Assembly: GCA_022842785.1 (NCBI GenBank)
Contig: JALHOW010000002.1
Location: forward strand, 186,001 to 250,000
Source of the DNA: Hyphomicrobiaceae bacterium
GTDB taxonomy: Bacteria > Pseudomonadota > Alphaproteobacteria > Rhizobiales > Hyphomicrobiaceae
Reading direction: 5' to 3'
Length of the DNA stretch: 64,000 nucleotides
This document shows positions 34,321-43,562 of this stretch, one piece after another (the stretch's first letter is position 1; each line of letters opens with the position of its first letter). The notes beneath the pieces were generated by a model that was given only the letters and a program-made list of their open reading frames with translations, had not been told where the DNA came from and did no database searches. Made by a program: the position numbers and the translations under genes.

Positions 34321-34620
34321 TCACTTCTGGCGCGCGTACCATGCCGCGATCGCCTCGATCTCGGGATCGGTAAATCCCTTGGCGATGCGGTCCATGACTG
34401 TCGACGGTTGAGCGCCGCTACGGAACGATTGCATCTGGGCGACGATCTCCGCAGCCGTTTTGCCATGGAGCGTGGGCACGGCCGTGTCGACGCCCGGCGG
34501 CGCGTGACAACCACCACAGGAGGACGCGCCCGCAGGCGGCAGCTCCAGCGTTGCCGCATGAGCACCGGGCGTGACGGATGCCAATAGCATCAAGCCCACG
34601 AAAAGCGCGCGGCCTGCCAT
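34321..34620 (-). CDS. Small class I cytochrome c, probable partner of the flavoprotein
   Basis: A 99-aa secreted cytochrome: signal peptide (RALFVGLMLLASVTPGAHA), one haem motif CGGCH (35-39), and a Met ligand in PSTVMDRIAKGF. Next to the FccB-like flavoprotein it is the natural haem subunit (FccA/SoxE-like, here with one haem). It also follows the molybdenum hydroxylase by 61 bp and could take electrons from that enzyme. The start is ATG 34620 after GAGG. Confidence 0.85.
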   Translation of the reverse strand: MAGRALFVGLMLLASVTPGAHAATLELPPAGASSCGGCHAPPGVDTAVPTLHGKTAAEIVAQMQSFRSGAQPSTVMDRIAKGFTDPEIEAIAAWYARQK

Positions 34621-34681
34621 CGCTTCCCTCGTTCGTTGCTGAATTTGGCGACGGCACCGAAGCGCCGCCGCCGATGCGTCG

Positions 34682-36877
34682 TCAGACCATGGAAACATCC
34701 AGGTCCTTGAGCGGCACGGAGCGCAGGCGCTTGCCAGTTGCCTTGAAGTAGGCATTGATCACAGCAGGTGCGGCGACACAGATCGTCGGTTCGCCGACGC
34801 CGCCCCACGGATCACTGCCACCACTCGGCATGATGATGGACTCGACCTTGGGCATCTGAGCGATACGCATCGAATCGTACGTGTCGAAATTCTCCTCGAC
34901 GATGCACCCGTCCTTCACCGTGCACGCCTGCTGGAAGAGCGCCGAGAGCCCATAAACGAACGAGCCCGCGACCTGACGGTCGATCTGCGCCGGATTGACG
35001 GCGTAGATCGGGTCTGTCGCCGCGATGATGCGATGGACCTTCACCTTCTTGCCGTCGGCACTGACGGAGATCTCGGCGGCCGCGGCCACATAGGCGGCGA
35101 ACGCCTTCATATGCGCGAGACCGTAGAAGCGACCCTGCGGCGGCGGCTTGCCCCAGCCGATCTTCTCGGCAACGGCATTCAGCACTGCAAGGTTCTTCGG
35201 ATGCTTGTCGAGCAGCTTGCGGCGGAATTCCAGCTCGTCCTGGCCGACGGACTGGGCAAGCTCGTCCATGAAGCATTCGATGAAGATGCAGTTCTGATTG
35301 ATGTTGACGCCGCGCCAGAAGCCCGGCGGGACGTGCGTGTTGCGCATCGCATGGTCGATGAGCAGGTTCGGGATCGTGTAGCCGAAACCGTGCTCGCCGC
35401 CCCGTGCGAGGCCCTGGAACACGAGCGGATCCATGCCCTTGTTCTGCTGCACGATGGCCGGCCGGACCGCCGCGAGGATCGACTGCCCCGAAAGGCGCAT
35501 GTGCAGCGCCGTCAGATTGTTGTTCGCGTCGAACCCGCCGACCAGCTTGCACGACATGATCGGGTGGAAGCGGCCCTGCCGCATATCCTCCTCACGCGTC
35601 CAGATCAGCTTGATCGGCGTGCCCGGCATCTGCTTTGCGATCTGCACAGCCTGGACGACGTAGTCCTGGAACGCACCGCGACGCCCGAAGCCGCCGCCGA
35701 GGTTGATCTTGTGCACATCGCACTGCGCAGCCGTCAGACCGGACGCCGAGATCACGGCCGCGAGCGACGCCTCGCCGTCCTGTGTCGGCACCCAGACCTC
35801 ACATTTGTCGGCCGTATAGCGCGCCGTGGCGTTCATCGGCTCCATGGGCGCGTGGTTCTGGAAGGGATAGAAGTACGTCGCTTCCACCTTCTTCGCGGCA
35901 CCCGCAAGCGCGGCCTTTGCATCGCCGTTGTCGTTGCCGACGAAGGCCTGATCGGCACTGAGGCCTTCCTCAAGCATCTTCGCGATGCTTGCGCTCGACA
36001 CCTTGGCGTTGCCGCCATCGTCGAAGTCTATCTTGACTTCATCGAGGGCCGATTTTGCCTGCCACCACGTGTCCGCCACGACAGCCACGGCGGAATCGCC
36101 GACCTGCACGACCTTGCGGACACCCTTCATGCCCGTGGCCTTCGACGCATCGAAGCTCTTCACCTTGCCGCCGAAGACCGGGCTCTCGCGAATGGCGGCA
36201 TTCAGCATCCCGGGCAACTTGAGATCGGTGCCGTAGACCTGCTTGCCCGTCACTTTCTCGAGCGTATCGATCCGCTTGATTGGCTGACCGATCACCTTCC
36301 AGTCCTTGGGATCCTTGAGGGGGATTTCCTTCGGCTGCTCGAGCTTGGCGGCGGCCTCGGCGACCTGGCCGAAGCGCAGCGTCCGGCCCGAACTCGTGTG
36401 CGTGATGACGCCCTTGGCGACGGTGCATTCCGAGACGGGCACGCTCCACTGATTGGCAGCGGCCTGCACGAGCATCATGCGCGCCGCCGCACCACCCTGG
36501 CGCACGTACTCATGCGACGTGCGGATGCCGCGGCTGCCGCCGGTCGAGAAGTCCTTCCACACGCGGTTGCGCGCGAGGCTCTGGCCGGGAGTCGGATACT
36601 CGGTCGTGATCTTCGACCAGTCGCACTCCAGTTCCTCGACGACGAGCTGCGCCAGTCCGGTGATCGTGCCCTGGCCCATTTCGGAGCGAGCCATGCGGAT
36701 GACGACGGTGTCGTCCGGCCGGATGACCACCCAGGCATTGAGCTCAGGCGATCCGTCGTTTGCGCGCACGACGGTGGGGCCGCCTTCGGGCAAGCTGAAA
36801 CCGATTGCGAGGCCGCTTCCAACAGTGGCGGCGCCGATGATGAACTTGCGACGGTCGATGCTTACGATCTCGTTCAT
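34682..36877 (-). CDS. Molybdopterin-binding subunit of a xanthine-oxidase-family hydroxylase (IorB-like)
   Basis: The 731-aa protein belongs to the aldehyde/isoquinoline oxidoreductase large subunits that bind the Mo-pterin cytosine dinucleotide. A Tat leader (DRRKFIIGAATVGSGLAIGF) indicates periplasmic export. Mo-binding features include LNLGGGFGRRG-like (INLGGGFGRRGAFQDY), GFWRGVNINQN and the catalytic Glu in GGVGEPTICVAAP near the C-terminus. It is the isoquinoline 1-oxidoreductase type, but its substrate (aldehyde or N-heterocycle) cannot be read. The Fe-S subunit gene lies 12 bp upstream. Confidence 0.9.
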   Translation of the reverse strand: MNEIVSIDRRKFIIGAATVGSGLAIGFSLPEGGPTVVRANDGSPELNAWVVIRPDDTVVIRMARSEMGQGTITGLAQLVVEELECDWSKITTEYPTPGQSLARNRVWKDFSTGGSRGIRTSHEYVRQGGAAARMMLVQAAANQWSVPVSECTVAKGVITHTSSGRTLRFGQVAEAAAKLEQPKEIPLKDPKDWKVIGQPIKRIDTLEKVTGKQVYGTDLKLPGMLNAAIRESPVFGGKVKSFDASKATGMKGVRKVVQVGDSAVAVVADTWWQAKSALDEVKIDFDDGGNAKVSSASIAKMLEEGLSADQAFVGNDNGDAKAALAGAAKKVEATYFYPFQNHAPMEPMNATARYTADKCEVWVPTQDGEASLAAVISASGLTAAQCDVHKINLGGGFGRRGAFQDYVVQAVQIAKQMPGTPIKLIWTREEDMRQGRFHPIMSCKLVGGFDANNNLTALHMRLSGQSILAAVRPAIVQQNKGMDPLVFQGLARGGEHGFGYTIPNLLIDHAMRNTHVPPGFWRGVNINQNCIFIECFMDELAQSVGQDELEFRRKLLDKHPKNLAVLNAVAEKIGWGKPPPQGRFYGLAHMKAFAAYVAAAAEISVSADGKKVKVHRIIAATDPIYAVNPAQIDRQVAGSFVYGLSALFQQACTVKDGCIVEENFDTYDSMRIAQMPKVESIIMPSGGSDPWGGVGEPTICVAAPAVINAYFKATGKRLRSVPLKDLDVSMV

Positions 36878-36889
36878 GATGCGTCCTCC

Positions 36890-37339
36890 TCAGGCCTTGG
36901 CTGCCGCATGGATCGCTTCGCGAACCTGCTGGAAGGTGCCGCATCTACAGATGTTCGTGATCGCCTCGTCGATGTCGGCGTCCGTCGGCTTGGGTTTGGC
37001 CTTGAGCAGCGCACTGACTGCCATGATCATGCCGGCCTGACAGTAGCCGCACTGGGGAACATCGTGGTCGACCCACGCCTGCTGCACCTTCGTCAGCGTG
37101 GCGCCCTGCGCGAGGCCTTCGATCGTCGTGATTTCCTTGCCCACAGCGTCCTCAACGAAAACGGTGCACGAGCGCACGGCCTCGCCGCCCATGTGCACCG
37201 TGCAGGCGCCGCATTGCGCAATGCCGCAGCCGTACTTGGTGCCGGTCAGTCCTGCCTGCTCGCGGATTGCCCACAGCAATGGGGTCTGTGGATCAACATC
37301 GAGGTCGTGGACTCGACCATTGATGGTGAGCTTGGCCAT
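36890..37339 (-). CDS. [2Fe-2S] subunit of the molybdenum hydroxylase (IorA-like)
   Basis: The 149-aa protein carries two [2Fe-2S] clusters that move electrons from the Mo site. The plant-ferredoxin-type cluster uses C38, C43, C46 and C58 ([15 protein letters not shown]). The second, in the helical domain, uses C97, C100, C131 and C133 (PQCGYCQAG and ICRCG). The start is ATG 37339 after GGGAGG. It has no leader and would be exported with the large subunit. There is no FAD subunit, typical of the isoquinoline-oxidoreductase type, which uses cytochrome acceptors. Confidence 0.93.
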   Translation of the reverse strand: MAKLTINGRVHDLDVDPQTPLLWAIREQAGLTGTKYGCGIAQCGACTVHMGGEAVRSCTVFVEDAVGKEITTIEGLAQGATLTKVQQAWVDHDVPQCGYCQAGMIMAVSALLKAKPKPTDADIDEAITNICRCGTFQQVREAIHAAAKA

Positions 37340-37537
37340 GCGTGCCTCCCTGGCTGATTGAATCGGTTCGTCCCGTCCAGTCGTCGAGCCGGAACGTGAC
37401 AAAACGATAGCGCAGCGAGTCGGTTTGTGCGGTCGGGTCACGCAATAGTGATACGGGATGCGCGCGGCCGGAACACCGACGCGAGCATTCGGCCGGCCGC
37501 TCCTTCTCTCGCATCTGCTCAATACAGAGTGCCGCCC

Positions 37538-38473
37538 TCAGGCCGTGCGCTCCAGTGGACGGACCGGTGTGCGGTAGCGCTCATCGTCGTGCGAGCGCCA
37601 GTAAGCATCGCGGAGCGCCGCGAATACCGGTCCCGGGCGGTCATTACCCAGAATGCGCTTGCCGACACGGCTGATGGGCATCACGCCGCCCGCCGTGCTG
37701 GTGATGAACACCTCATCGGCATCCTCGAGTGCACTCCGCGGGATCGGTTGAATGGTCGCCTCGATACCGCTCTCCGCGCAGATGTCCAAGATCGCGAGCC
37801 GCGTAATACCGTGGAGGCTTCCGCGGTCCGGCGTCATGACACGACCGTCCTTCACGACGAAGATGTTGAAGCCTGGTCCTTCGGTCACGTAGCCGTCCCG
37901 GTCGCAAAGGACCACCGTATCGAACTCGTTGTCGTGCGCCTCGATGAGGCCCGACGTGAGGTCGTTCCATTGATAGTTCTTGATGGTGGGATCGACCGAC
38001 GCATCGGGCACGCGCGGCGTGGTGCCGATCCACAGATGTGCGCCCCGCGCCTGCACGTCCTTCGGCACGACATCGATCCAGGGGATCGCATAAGCGATCA
38101 GATAGTTCTCGCAGTCGACTGGACGACGCGAGCCGAAAACGCTCGGGCGGCCACGCAGACACGCCATGGCGACGTACACTTCGCTGAGTTCCGAGAGCGC
38201 GACGCAGCGGTGGAGGATGGTCTCGATGGCCGCGCGATCCTCGGCCGGACGCAACCGCCTTCTCTCCATGGCCCTCGTGAAGCGCTCCATGTGGTCGTTC
38301 AGGCGGTAGAACGCGCCTTTGTGGACATGCACAACGTCGTAGACCACATCGGAGCGCGTGAAGCCCCAGTCGCTCACCGGGATCGCGGCTTCGGCCATGG
38401 GTACGTAGCGATCGCGGACGTACGCCGCGCCGCCGGCAAAGGCGTTGGATTTCGCCAGAGTCGAATCGTTCAC
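37538..38473 (-). CDS. Class IV PLP-dependent aminotransferase (BCAT / D-amino acid transaminase fold)
   Basis: A 311-aa fold-type IV aminotransferase with catalytic Lys165 in DPTIKNYQWND and the cofactor-binding segment GYVTEGPGFNIFVVKDG. It transfers amino groups between amino acids and 2-oxo acids in the cytoplasm; the family includes branched-chain, D-amino-acid and (R)-amine transaminases, and the sequence does not decide between them. It lies 74 bp downstream of the first Liv transporter on the same strand, so its substrate may be what that transporter brings in. Confidence 0.88.
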   Translation of the reverse strand: MNDSTLAKSNAFAGGAAYVRDRYVPMAEAAIPVSDWGFTRSDVVYDVVHVHKGAFYRLNDHMERFTRAMERRRLRPAEDRAAIETILHRCVALSELSEVYVAMACLRGRPSVFGSRRPVDCENYLIAYAIPWIDVVPKDVQARGAHLWIGTTPRVPDASVDPTIKNYQWNDLTSGLIEAHDNEFDTVVLCDRDGYVTEGPGFNIFVVKDGRVMTPDRGSLHGITRLAILDICAESGIEATIQPIPRSALEDADEVFITSTAGGVMPISRVGKRILGNDRPGPVFAALRDAYWRSHDDERYRTPVRPLERTA

Positions 38474-38547
38474 CGGATTCTCCGCGATAGGTGTAGCTCG
38501 ATGCCGCCACCCTACCTGCAGAGCACGACGCCCTCAAGGCGCCGCGG

Positions 38548-39612
38548 TCACCGCCGCTCCATCTCGCGCAGCTTGCCGACGATGCCACTCGGGAAGAAGT
38601 AGACGCTGAGCACGAAGAGTACGCCGAGCCACAGCAGCCAGCGGTCAGGATGCAGCAGGTGCGGAATGAGCGGCAACGCCGCCGTCGCTTCGCTCGCGAC
38701 AGCCATGAGCTTCTGCAGATAGTTCTGCGCGAGAATGAAGAGCGTGGCGCCGATCACCGCGCCATAGAGCGTACCCATGCCGCCGATCACGACCATGAGC
38801 AGGATGTCGAGCATGATCGCGAAGGAGAGAGTTGTATCCGGCCCGGTATAGCGCACCCAGATCGCGCTCATCGCGCCCGCGAGCACGGCCATGCCTGCCG
38901 CGAGGCAGTTGGCGACCGTGCGGTAGTAGACGACGTTGTAGCCGAGCGATTCGGCGCGGAAGTCGTTCTCGCGAATCGCCTGCAGCACACGACCGAAGGG
39001 CGAGTTGACGATCCTGAATGCGGCAAGCACCAGCATCAGTGCCGAGAAGAACACGAGATAGTAGCTGAGCACGCGCCCGTCGACGCGCACGCCGATCGCC
39101 GGAATATCGAACAGCACGGTGCCCGGTCGCAGCAGTTGCGGCACGCGGAACGAGCGCCCGTCCTCACCGCCGGTGTACTCGGAGAGCTGGCTCGCCAGGA
39201 TTGCGAAGGCCGAGGCCACAGCGAGCGTGATCATCGCGTAGAAGATCGCGCGCACGCGCAGCGACAGCAGGCCGATCACGAAAGCTAGGACAGCGCCGAC
39301 GACGAGCGCGATGGCGAGACCAATGCCCGCTGACGCCCACGTCGGCCCCCAGCCGTAGAGGGCGAGGCCCACCCCGTAGCCGCCGATGCCGAAGAACATC
39401 GTATGCGCGAACGAGACGATACCCGTATAGCCGAGCAGCAGATCGTAGCTCGCCACGAGCACGATGAAGATGCAGATTTTGGCCGCGGTATTGATCGGCT
39501 GCGAACCGCTGAACAGGAAGGGCGCGAAGGCGAGCACGACGAGTATCGTGGCCAGCACAAAGCTCAGAATACGACTGCGCGGCATGTCGCCCGAGAGTGC
39601 GGACTGGATCAT
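38548..39612 (-). CDS. Branched-chain amino acid-type ABC transporter permease LivM (system 1)
   Basis: An integral membrane permease of about 354 aa with eight or more TM segments and the family motif LGYTGIVSFAHTMFFGIGGYG. With LivH it forms the channel for a Liv/HAAT importer. The start is ATG 39612, four bases after the livH stop. The cluster (binding protein, livG, livF, livH, livM) is complete, and its true ligand could be a branched-chain or aromatic amino acid, amide or organic acid. Confidence 0.9.
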   Translation of the reverse strand: MIQSALSGDMPRSRILSFVLATILVVLAFAPFLFSGSQPINTAAKICIFIVLVASYDLLLGYTGIVSFAHTMFFGIGGYGVGLALYGWGPTWASAGIGLAIALVVGAVLAFVIGLLSLRVRAIFYAMITLAVASAFAILASQLSEYTGGEDGRSFRVPQLLRPGTVLFDIPAIGVRVDGRVLSYYLVFFSALMLVLAAFRIVNSPFGRVLQAIRENDFRAESLGYNVVYYRTVANCLAAGMAVLAGAMSAIWVRYTGPDTTLSFAIMLDILLMVVIGGMGTLYGAVIGATLFILAQNYLQKLMAVASEATAALPLIPHLLHPDRWLLWLGVLFVLSVYFFPSGIVGKLREMERR

Positions 39613-39616
39613 CTGA

Positions 39617-40636
39617 CTAGCGCCTCGCCACCGGATAGAGCCCTTGTGGCCGCCACATGAGGATGGCGACCATGAGCAGGATGTTCGAGGCAACGGCGAT
39701 CTTCGGCGCGAGGTACCCTGTGTAGTTGGCCATCAGCGCGACGAGGATCGCGCCGAGGAAACAGCCACCGACCGAACCCAACCCGCCGATGATGATGACG
39801 ATGAACACGAGCACCATGATGTCACCGCCGATCGCCGCCGTGAGCGTCTCGCGGTAGAGCGCCCACATCGTGCCGCCGAGGCCCGCAAGTGCGGATCCTG
39901 CAATGAACACACCGACGAAGAGCTGGCGAATGCGATAGCCGAGTGCTTCGACCATCTCGCGATTCTCGACGCCGGCACGGATGAGGAGGCCGACCTTCGT
40001 GCGGTTCAGCACAAGCTGCATGATGATGAAGACCGTCAGCCCCACTGCGACAGCGAGCAAGCGGAACTTCTCGAGCGCGAAATCGCCGACCGTGATCGCC
40101 CCGCGTAGTCCGTTCGGGAGCGGCATGGGCTTCTGATCACCACCCCAGACCACGTGAATGAGCTGCTCGGCGACAATGAGCCCGCCCATGGTAATGAGGA
40201 TCTGCTTGAGATGCTGGCCATAGACCGGTTGCACGATAATGCGCTCGAAAGCCAGGCCGAGCACTCCCGTCCCGACCATCGCGGCAATGACGGCGAGAAA
40301 CAGGGCCGCGAGATTGAGCGTCAGCGCATCCGACTGCACCCAACCCGAGAGCGGACCGAGCACGGTCATGGCGATATACGCACCGACCGCAATGAAGGCA
40401 CCATGACCGAAGTTGAGCACATCCATGAGGCCGAAGATCAGCGTGAGGCCACTGGCGATCACGAAAATCATCATGCCCATGGCGAGCGCTGCTACCGTCA
40501 GCGTCACCCATGTCGTCGGACTGCCAACGAGTGGAAGGGCTGCAAGCGCGAGGATCGGTGGGATGAACACCGGCAGCAGGTCGCGCGGCGCTTTCGGCAG
40601 TTCGTCCGGGGCGGGGCGGGCTGTTGTCGTCGCCAT
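39617..40636 (-). CDS. Branched-chain amino acid-type ABC transporter permease LivH (system 1)
   Basis: A 339-aa permease with the LivH signature GLMDVLNFGHGAFIAVGAYIA and IGGLGSVGGCFLGAILVA. An N-terminal cytoplasmic extension of about 25 residues (MATTTARPAPDELPKAPRD) is longer than usual. It pairs with LivM (4 bp downstream) and is energised by the LivF/LivG ATPases encoded immediately upstream. Confidence 0.9.
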   Translation of the reverse strand: MATTTARPAPDELPKAPRDLLPVFIPPILALAALPLVGSPTTWVTLTVAALAMGMMIFVIASGLTLIFGLMDVLNFGHGAFIAVGAYIAMTVLGPLSGWVQSDALTLNLAALFLAVIAAMVGTGVLGLAFERIIVQPVYGQHLKQILITMGGLIVAEQLIHVVWGGDQKPMPLPNGLRGAITVGDFALEKFRLLAVAVGLTVFIIMQLVLNRTKVGLLIRAGVENREMVEALGYRIRQLFVGVFIAGSALAGLGGTMWALYRETLTAAIGGDIMVLVFIVIIIGGLGSVGGCFLGAILVALMANYTGYLAPKIAVASNILLMVAILMWRPQGLYPVARR

Positions 40637-40644
40637 GGCGGCTC

Positions 40645-41370
40645 CTACTGGTGCGCGGCGAGCGAAAGGCCGAGCAGGCGCGACTGCAGTGCGCTGTCGG
40701 AGGCGAGTGCCTGCATCGTGCCGCGATGGACAATGCGGCCATCGTCCATGACGGCGACGCTATCGCCGAGGCTCGCGGCAAAGCGGAAGTTCTGCTCAAC
40801 GAGCAGGATGGTCGTCTTGTCCCGCTTCAATTCCTTGAAGGCCGTGATCATGCCCTCGATGATGGCCGGCGCGATGCCCTTGGTCGGCTCGTCGATAAGG
40901 ATCAGCGACTTCGGCTCGACGATCGCACGCGCAATCGACAGCATCTGCTTCTGGCCGCCACTGAGCAGACCAGCGGGAAGCTGCCAGAAACGCTTGAGCG
41001 CGGGAAAGAGGCCGAAGATCCAGTCGAGTCGCGTCGCATCGGGCGGTCCGAGGCGTGCGGCGAGCCGCATATTCTCGGCAACGGTCAGATCCGCGAACAC
41101 GCCCATGCTCTCGGGAACGTAACCGATGCCCAGTCGCGCAATGTCCGGCGTTGCCTGCCCGCCAATGGGTTGGCCGTCGAAGGTGATCGTGCCTTTGCTC
41201 GGCGGCCAAAGGCCCATGATGGTGCGCAGCGTCGTGGTCTTGCCGGCGCCATTGCGGCCGAGCAGCACGGTCAGCTCGCCACGCGGCACGACCAAGTCGA
41301 CCCCCTGCAGGATGTGATACTGGCCGATGTGCGTGTGGACGCCTTCGAGAGTCAGCAGTGCCTGGCTCAC
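40645..41370 (-). CDS. ABC transporter ATP-binding protein LivF (system 1)
   Basis: A 241-aa ATPase with Walker A LLGRNGAGKTTTLR, ABC signature LLSGGQKQMLSIARAI and Walker B LILIDEPTKGIAP, diagnostic of LivF. GTG 41370 overlaps the livG stop by 4 bp. It pairs with LivG to power import. Confidence 0.92.
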   Translation of the reverse strand: MSQALLTLEGVHTHIGQYHILQGVDLVVPRGELTVLLGRNGAGKTTTLRTIMGLWPPSKGTITFDGQPIGGQATPDIARLGIGYVPESMGVFADLTVAENMRLAARLGPPDATRLDWIFGLFPALKRFWQLPAGLLSGGQKQMLSIARAIVEPKSLILIDEPTKGIAPAIIEGMITAFKELKRDKTTILLVEQNFRFAASLGDSVAVMDDGRIVHRGTMQALASDSALQSRLLGLSLAAHQ

Positions 41371-42152
41371 AACGCGGCCTCCTGCTTCCCATCGCTCGCA
41401 GGCATGGAGCCGAGATAGGCCTCCTGCACGATCGGCGAGGCGATGACCGTTTCGGGATCGCCGTCGGCAACGAGCTGGCCATTGTGCAGCACGACAATGC
41501 GATCCGCGAGCGAGCGCACCACATCCATCTTGTGCTCGACGAGCAGGATGGTCTTGTCGCCCGCAGCCTTGAGCCGCTTGATGAGATCGAGAACGACCGG
41601 TACTTCGTCGACAGACATGCCCGCGGTCGGCTCGTCGAACATGTAGACGTGCGGCTCGAGTGCCATCATGAGCGCGACTTCGAGCTTGCGCTTGTCACCA
41701 TGCGGCAGCGCGGCGGCAGCGAGTGCGCGCTTGTCCTGCAGGTTCACTTCTTCGAGAAAGTGCTCGGCGCGATTGATCCACTCGGCATGATGATCCCAGC
41801 GGCTCCAGAGGCTCGCGGCGGCGCGCGCCTTGGACTGCACGGCAAGGCGGACATTCTCAGCAACCGTGAGATTCGGAAAGAGGTTGGTGATCTGGAAGGC
41901 GCGCCCGATGCCGCGCTGCGCCCGCTGCGCCGTACTAAGCCGCGTGATGTCCTCGCCATCGAGATTGACGCGACCGGACGTCACCGGCAACTGACCGGAC
42001 ATGAGATTGAAGTATGTCGTCTTGCCCGCCCCGTTCGGTCCGACGATGGCCGTGAGGCTGCCGGCATGAAAGGCACAGCTCACGTCATCGACGGCGGCAT
42101 GACCGCCAAATCGGATCGTCAGGCCCTGGGTTTCGAGAACAGGCGTGGACAT
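41367..42152 (-). CDS. ABC transporter ATP-binding protein LivG (system 1)
   Basis: A 261-aa ATPase with Walker A VGPNGAGKTTYFN, the LivG-type degenerate signature LPHGDKRKLEVALMM in place of LSGGQ, and Walker B VYMFDEPTAGMS. The start is ATG 42152. It is the first cytoplasmic gene after the binding protein, 64 bp away. Confidence 0.92.
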   Translation of the reverse strand: MSTPVLETQGLTIRFGGHAAVDDVSCAFHAGSLTAIVGPNGAGKTTYFNLMSGQLPVTSGRVNLDGEDITRLSTAQRAQRGIGRAFQITNLFPNLTVAENVRLAVQSKARAAASLWSRWDHHAEWINRAEHFLEEVNLQDKRALAAAALPHGDKRKLEVALMMALEPHVYMFDEPTAGMSVDEVPVVLDLIKRLKAAGDKTILLVEHKMDVVRSLADRIVVLHNGQLVADGDPETVIASPIVQEAYLGSMPASDGKQEAAL

Positions 42153-42216
42153 GCGGCCTCATGAACGCCGAGACCGGCGGATGCGCTAGGCACCCGCCGG
42201 GATCCCGCGCGACCTC

Positions 42217-43437
42217 TCACTTCGGCACGGTGATCGGGAGCGGCATCTTGGCTGCGGGAATCGTCGCGACCAATTCAAGGACATCGTTGTCCTTGGCGTC
42301 CTTCTTGATGCGGAAGTGATACATGTCCTGCATGGCCTGATGGTCTTCCTTGCGGAACATCATCGTGCCCTTGGGCGTCTCGAAGCTCAGGCCCTCCAAC
42401 GCAGCGATCAGCTTCTCGGTGTCCGTCGAACCGGCTTTGGTGAGGCCAGCGACAACAGCGGCAGCAGCCGAGAAGCCACCCGCAACGAAGAAGTCAGGCG
42501 GCGCGCCGTGACGCTTCGTATACTCGGCCTTCAGCCAGTCGTTCTGCGGGTTCTTCGGGAAGTCGTAATAGTAATAGATGCCACCCTCGGTGCCCGCGAA
42601 CTGCTTCCAGGCATTCATCACGGGGAGGATGTTGCCGCCCGGTGCGAGCGCGATGCTGAAGCGCTCGGGCTTCATGTCGGCGAACTTGGCGAGCGGATGC
42701 GGGCCCGCCCAGATGAAGCCGATGATGCGCTTGCCCGGCTGATCCTTCAGTGCATTGAAGAGCCGCTCGGCGAAGGGCGCGAAGTCCGCCGTGTTGCCGG
42801 CGGCATACTCCTCCGCGACGATCTTCGCGCGCGGACGCAGCGCCGTGAGCGCTTCCTTGTAGGCCTTCACGCCGTCGCGGCCGAAAGCCGTGTCGAGACC
42901 CATCATGCCGATGGCGACATCCTCGTTCTCGGGCACGGTGGCGGCAGCGGCGAGCGCATCCTGATAGGACGAGCGGCCGGTGCGGAAGATGTAGCGGTTC
43001 CACTTCGCGCCGGTGATCGAGTCGGCCACGGCTGGCTCGACGATCAGCACCTTCTTGAATTCCTCGGCAACCGGAAGCATCGCGAGCGCGACCGGTGAAC
43101 CCGTCGTGCCGACGGCGATGTCGACCTTGTCGTCGCTGTAGCATTCCTCGAGCAGGGTCTTGCCGCGATCGGGCTTGAGCTGGTCGTCCTTGACGATGAC
43201 CTGAAGCTTGTCGGCACCGACCTGCATGGTGCCTTTCGTGAGGAATTCGAGGCCCATCATGAAGCCGACTTCGGTCTGCTTGGCATAGGCCTCGAGCGGG
43301 CCCGTCTTGCCGGCAATGAGGCAGATCTTGATGTCCTTGGCGCTTGCCACCGGCGCCGTCAGCATGAATGCCGGAGCGGCCAGCAATGCCGCCAAACCCG
43401 TCCCCATCAGACGCGCCTTGCAGGGCTTCCTCAACAT
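42217..43437 (-). CDS. Periplasmic substrate-binding protein of Liv transporter 1
   Basis: A 406-aa type I periplasmic binding protein (LivJ/LivK family). The leader (GLAALLAAPAFMLTAPVASA) is followed by KICLIAGKTGPLEAYAKQTEVGF, the ligand-binding first lobe, and by AVGTTGSPVALAMLPVAEE in the hinge region. It has a strong Shine-Dalgarno (GGAGGAG, 5 nt). Its ligand is unknown. It is divergent from a TetR regulator, with a symmetric operator candidate in between. Confidence 0.9.
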   Translation of the reverse strand: MLRKPCKARLMGTGLAALLAAPAFMLTAPVASAKDIKICLIAGKTGPLEAYAKQTEVGFMMGLEFLTKGTMQVGADKLQVIVKDDQLKPDRGKTLLEECYSDDKVDIAVGTTGSPVALAMLPVAEEFKKVLIVEPAVADSITGAKWNRYIFRTGRSSYQDALAAAATVPENEDVAIGMMGLDTAFGRDGVKAYKEALTALRPRAKIVAEEYAAGNTADFAPFAERLFNALKDQPGKRIIGFIWAGPHPLAKFADMKPERFSIALAPGGNILPVMNAWKQFAGTEGGIYYYYDFPKNPQNDWLKAEYTKRHGAPPDFFVAGGFSAAAAVVAGLTKAGSTDTEKLIAALEGLSFETPKGTMMFRKEDHQAMQDMYHFRIKKDAKDNDVLELVATIPAAKMPLPITVPK

Positions 43438-43457
43438 GATCTCCTCCCTTACATGAG

Positions 43458-43493
43458 CCTGAACATGACACTTGAGTCAGGTTTCATGTTAGG
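43458..43493. promoter_or_regulatory. Candidate operator between the Liv cluster and the TetR gene
   Basis: CCTGAACATGA at 43458-43468 faces TCATGTTAGG at 43484-43493, a near-perfect inverted repeat with one missing base. Between the arms lies the partly symmetric TGACACTTGAGTCA. Its place in the 125-bp divergent gap suggests binding by the adjacent TetR protein. Confidence 0.45.
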
Positions 43494-43562
43494 CTAGCTA
43501 TCAGAGACGGAGCCGTCAAGACGCGTCGGCACGCGCCACACCAAGAAACCGCCAAGCCGCAG

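Noticed and set aside
41367-42152. LivG (system 1) as a broken ATPase because LSGGQ is missing
   Set aside because: A degenerate signature (here LPHGDKRKLE) is normal for LivG proteins; the Walker motifs are intact.
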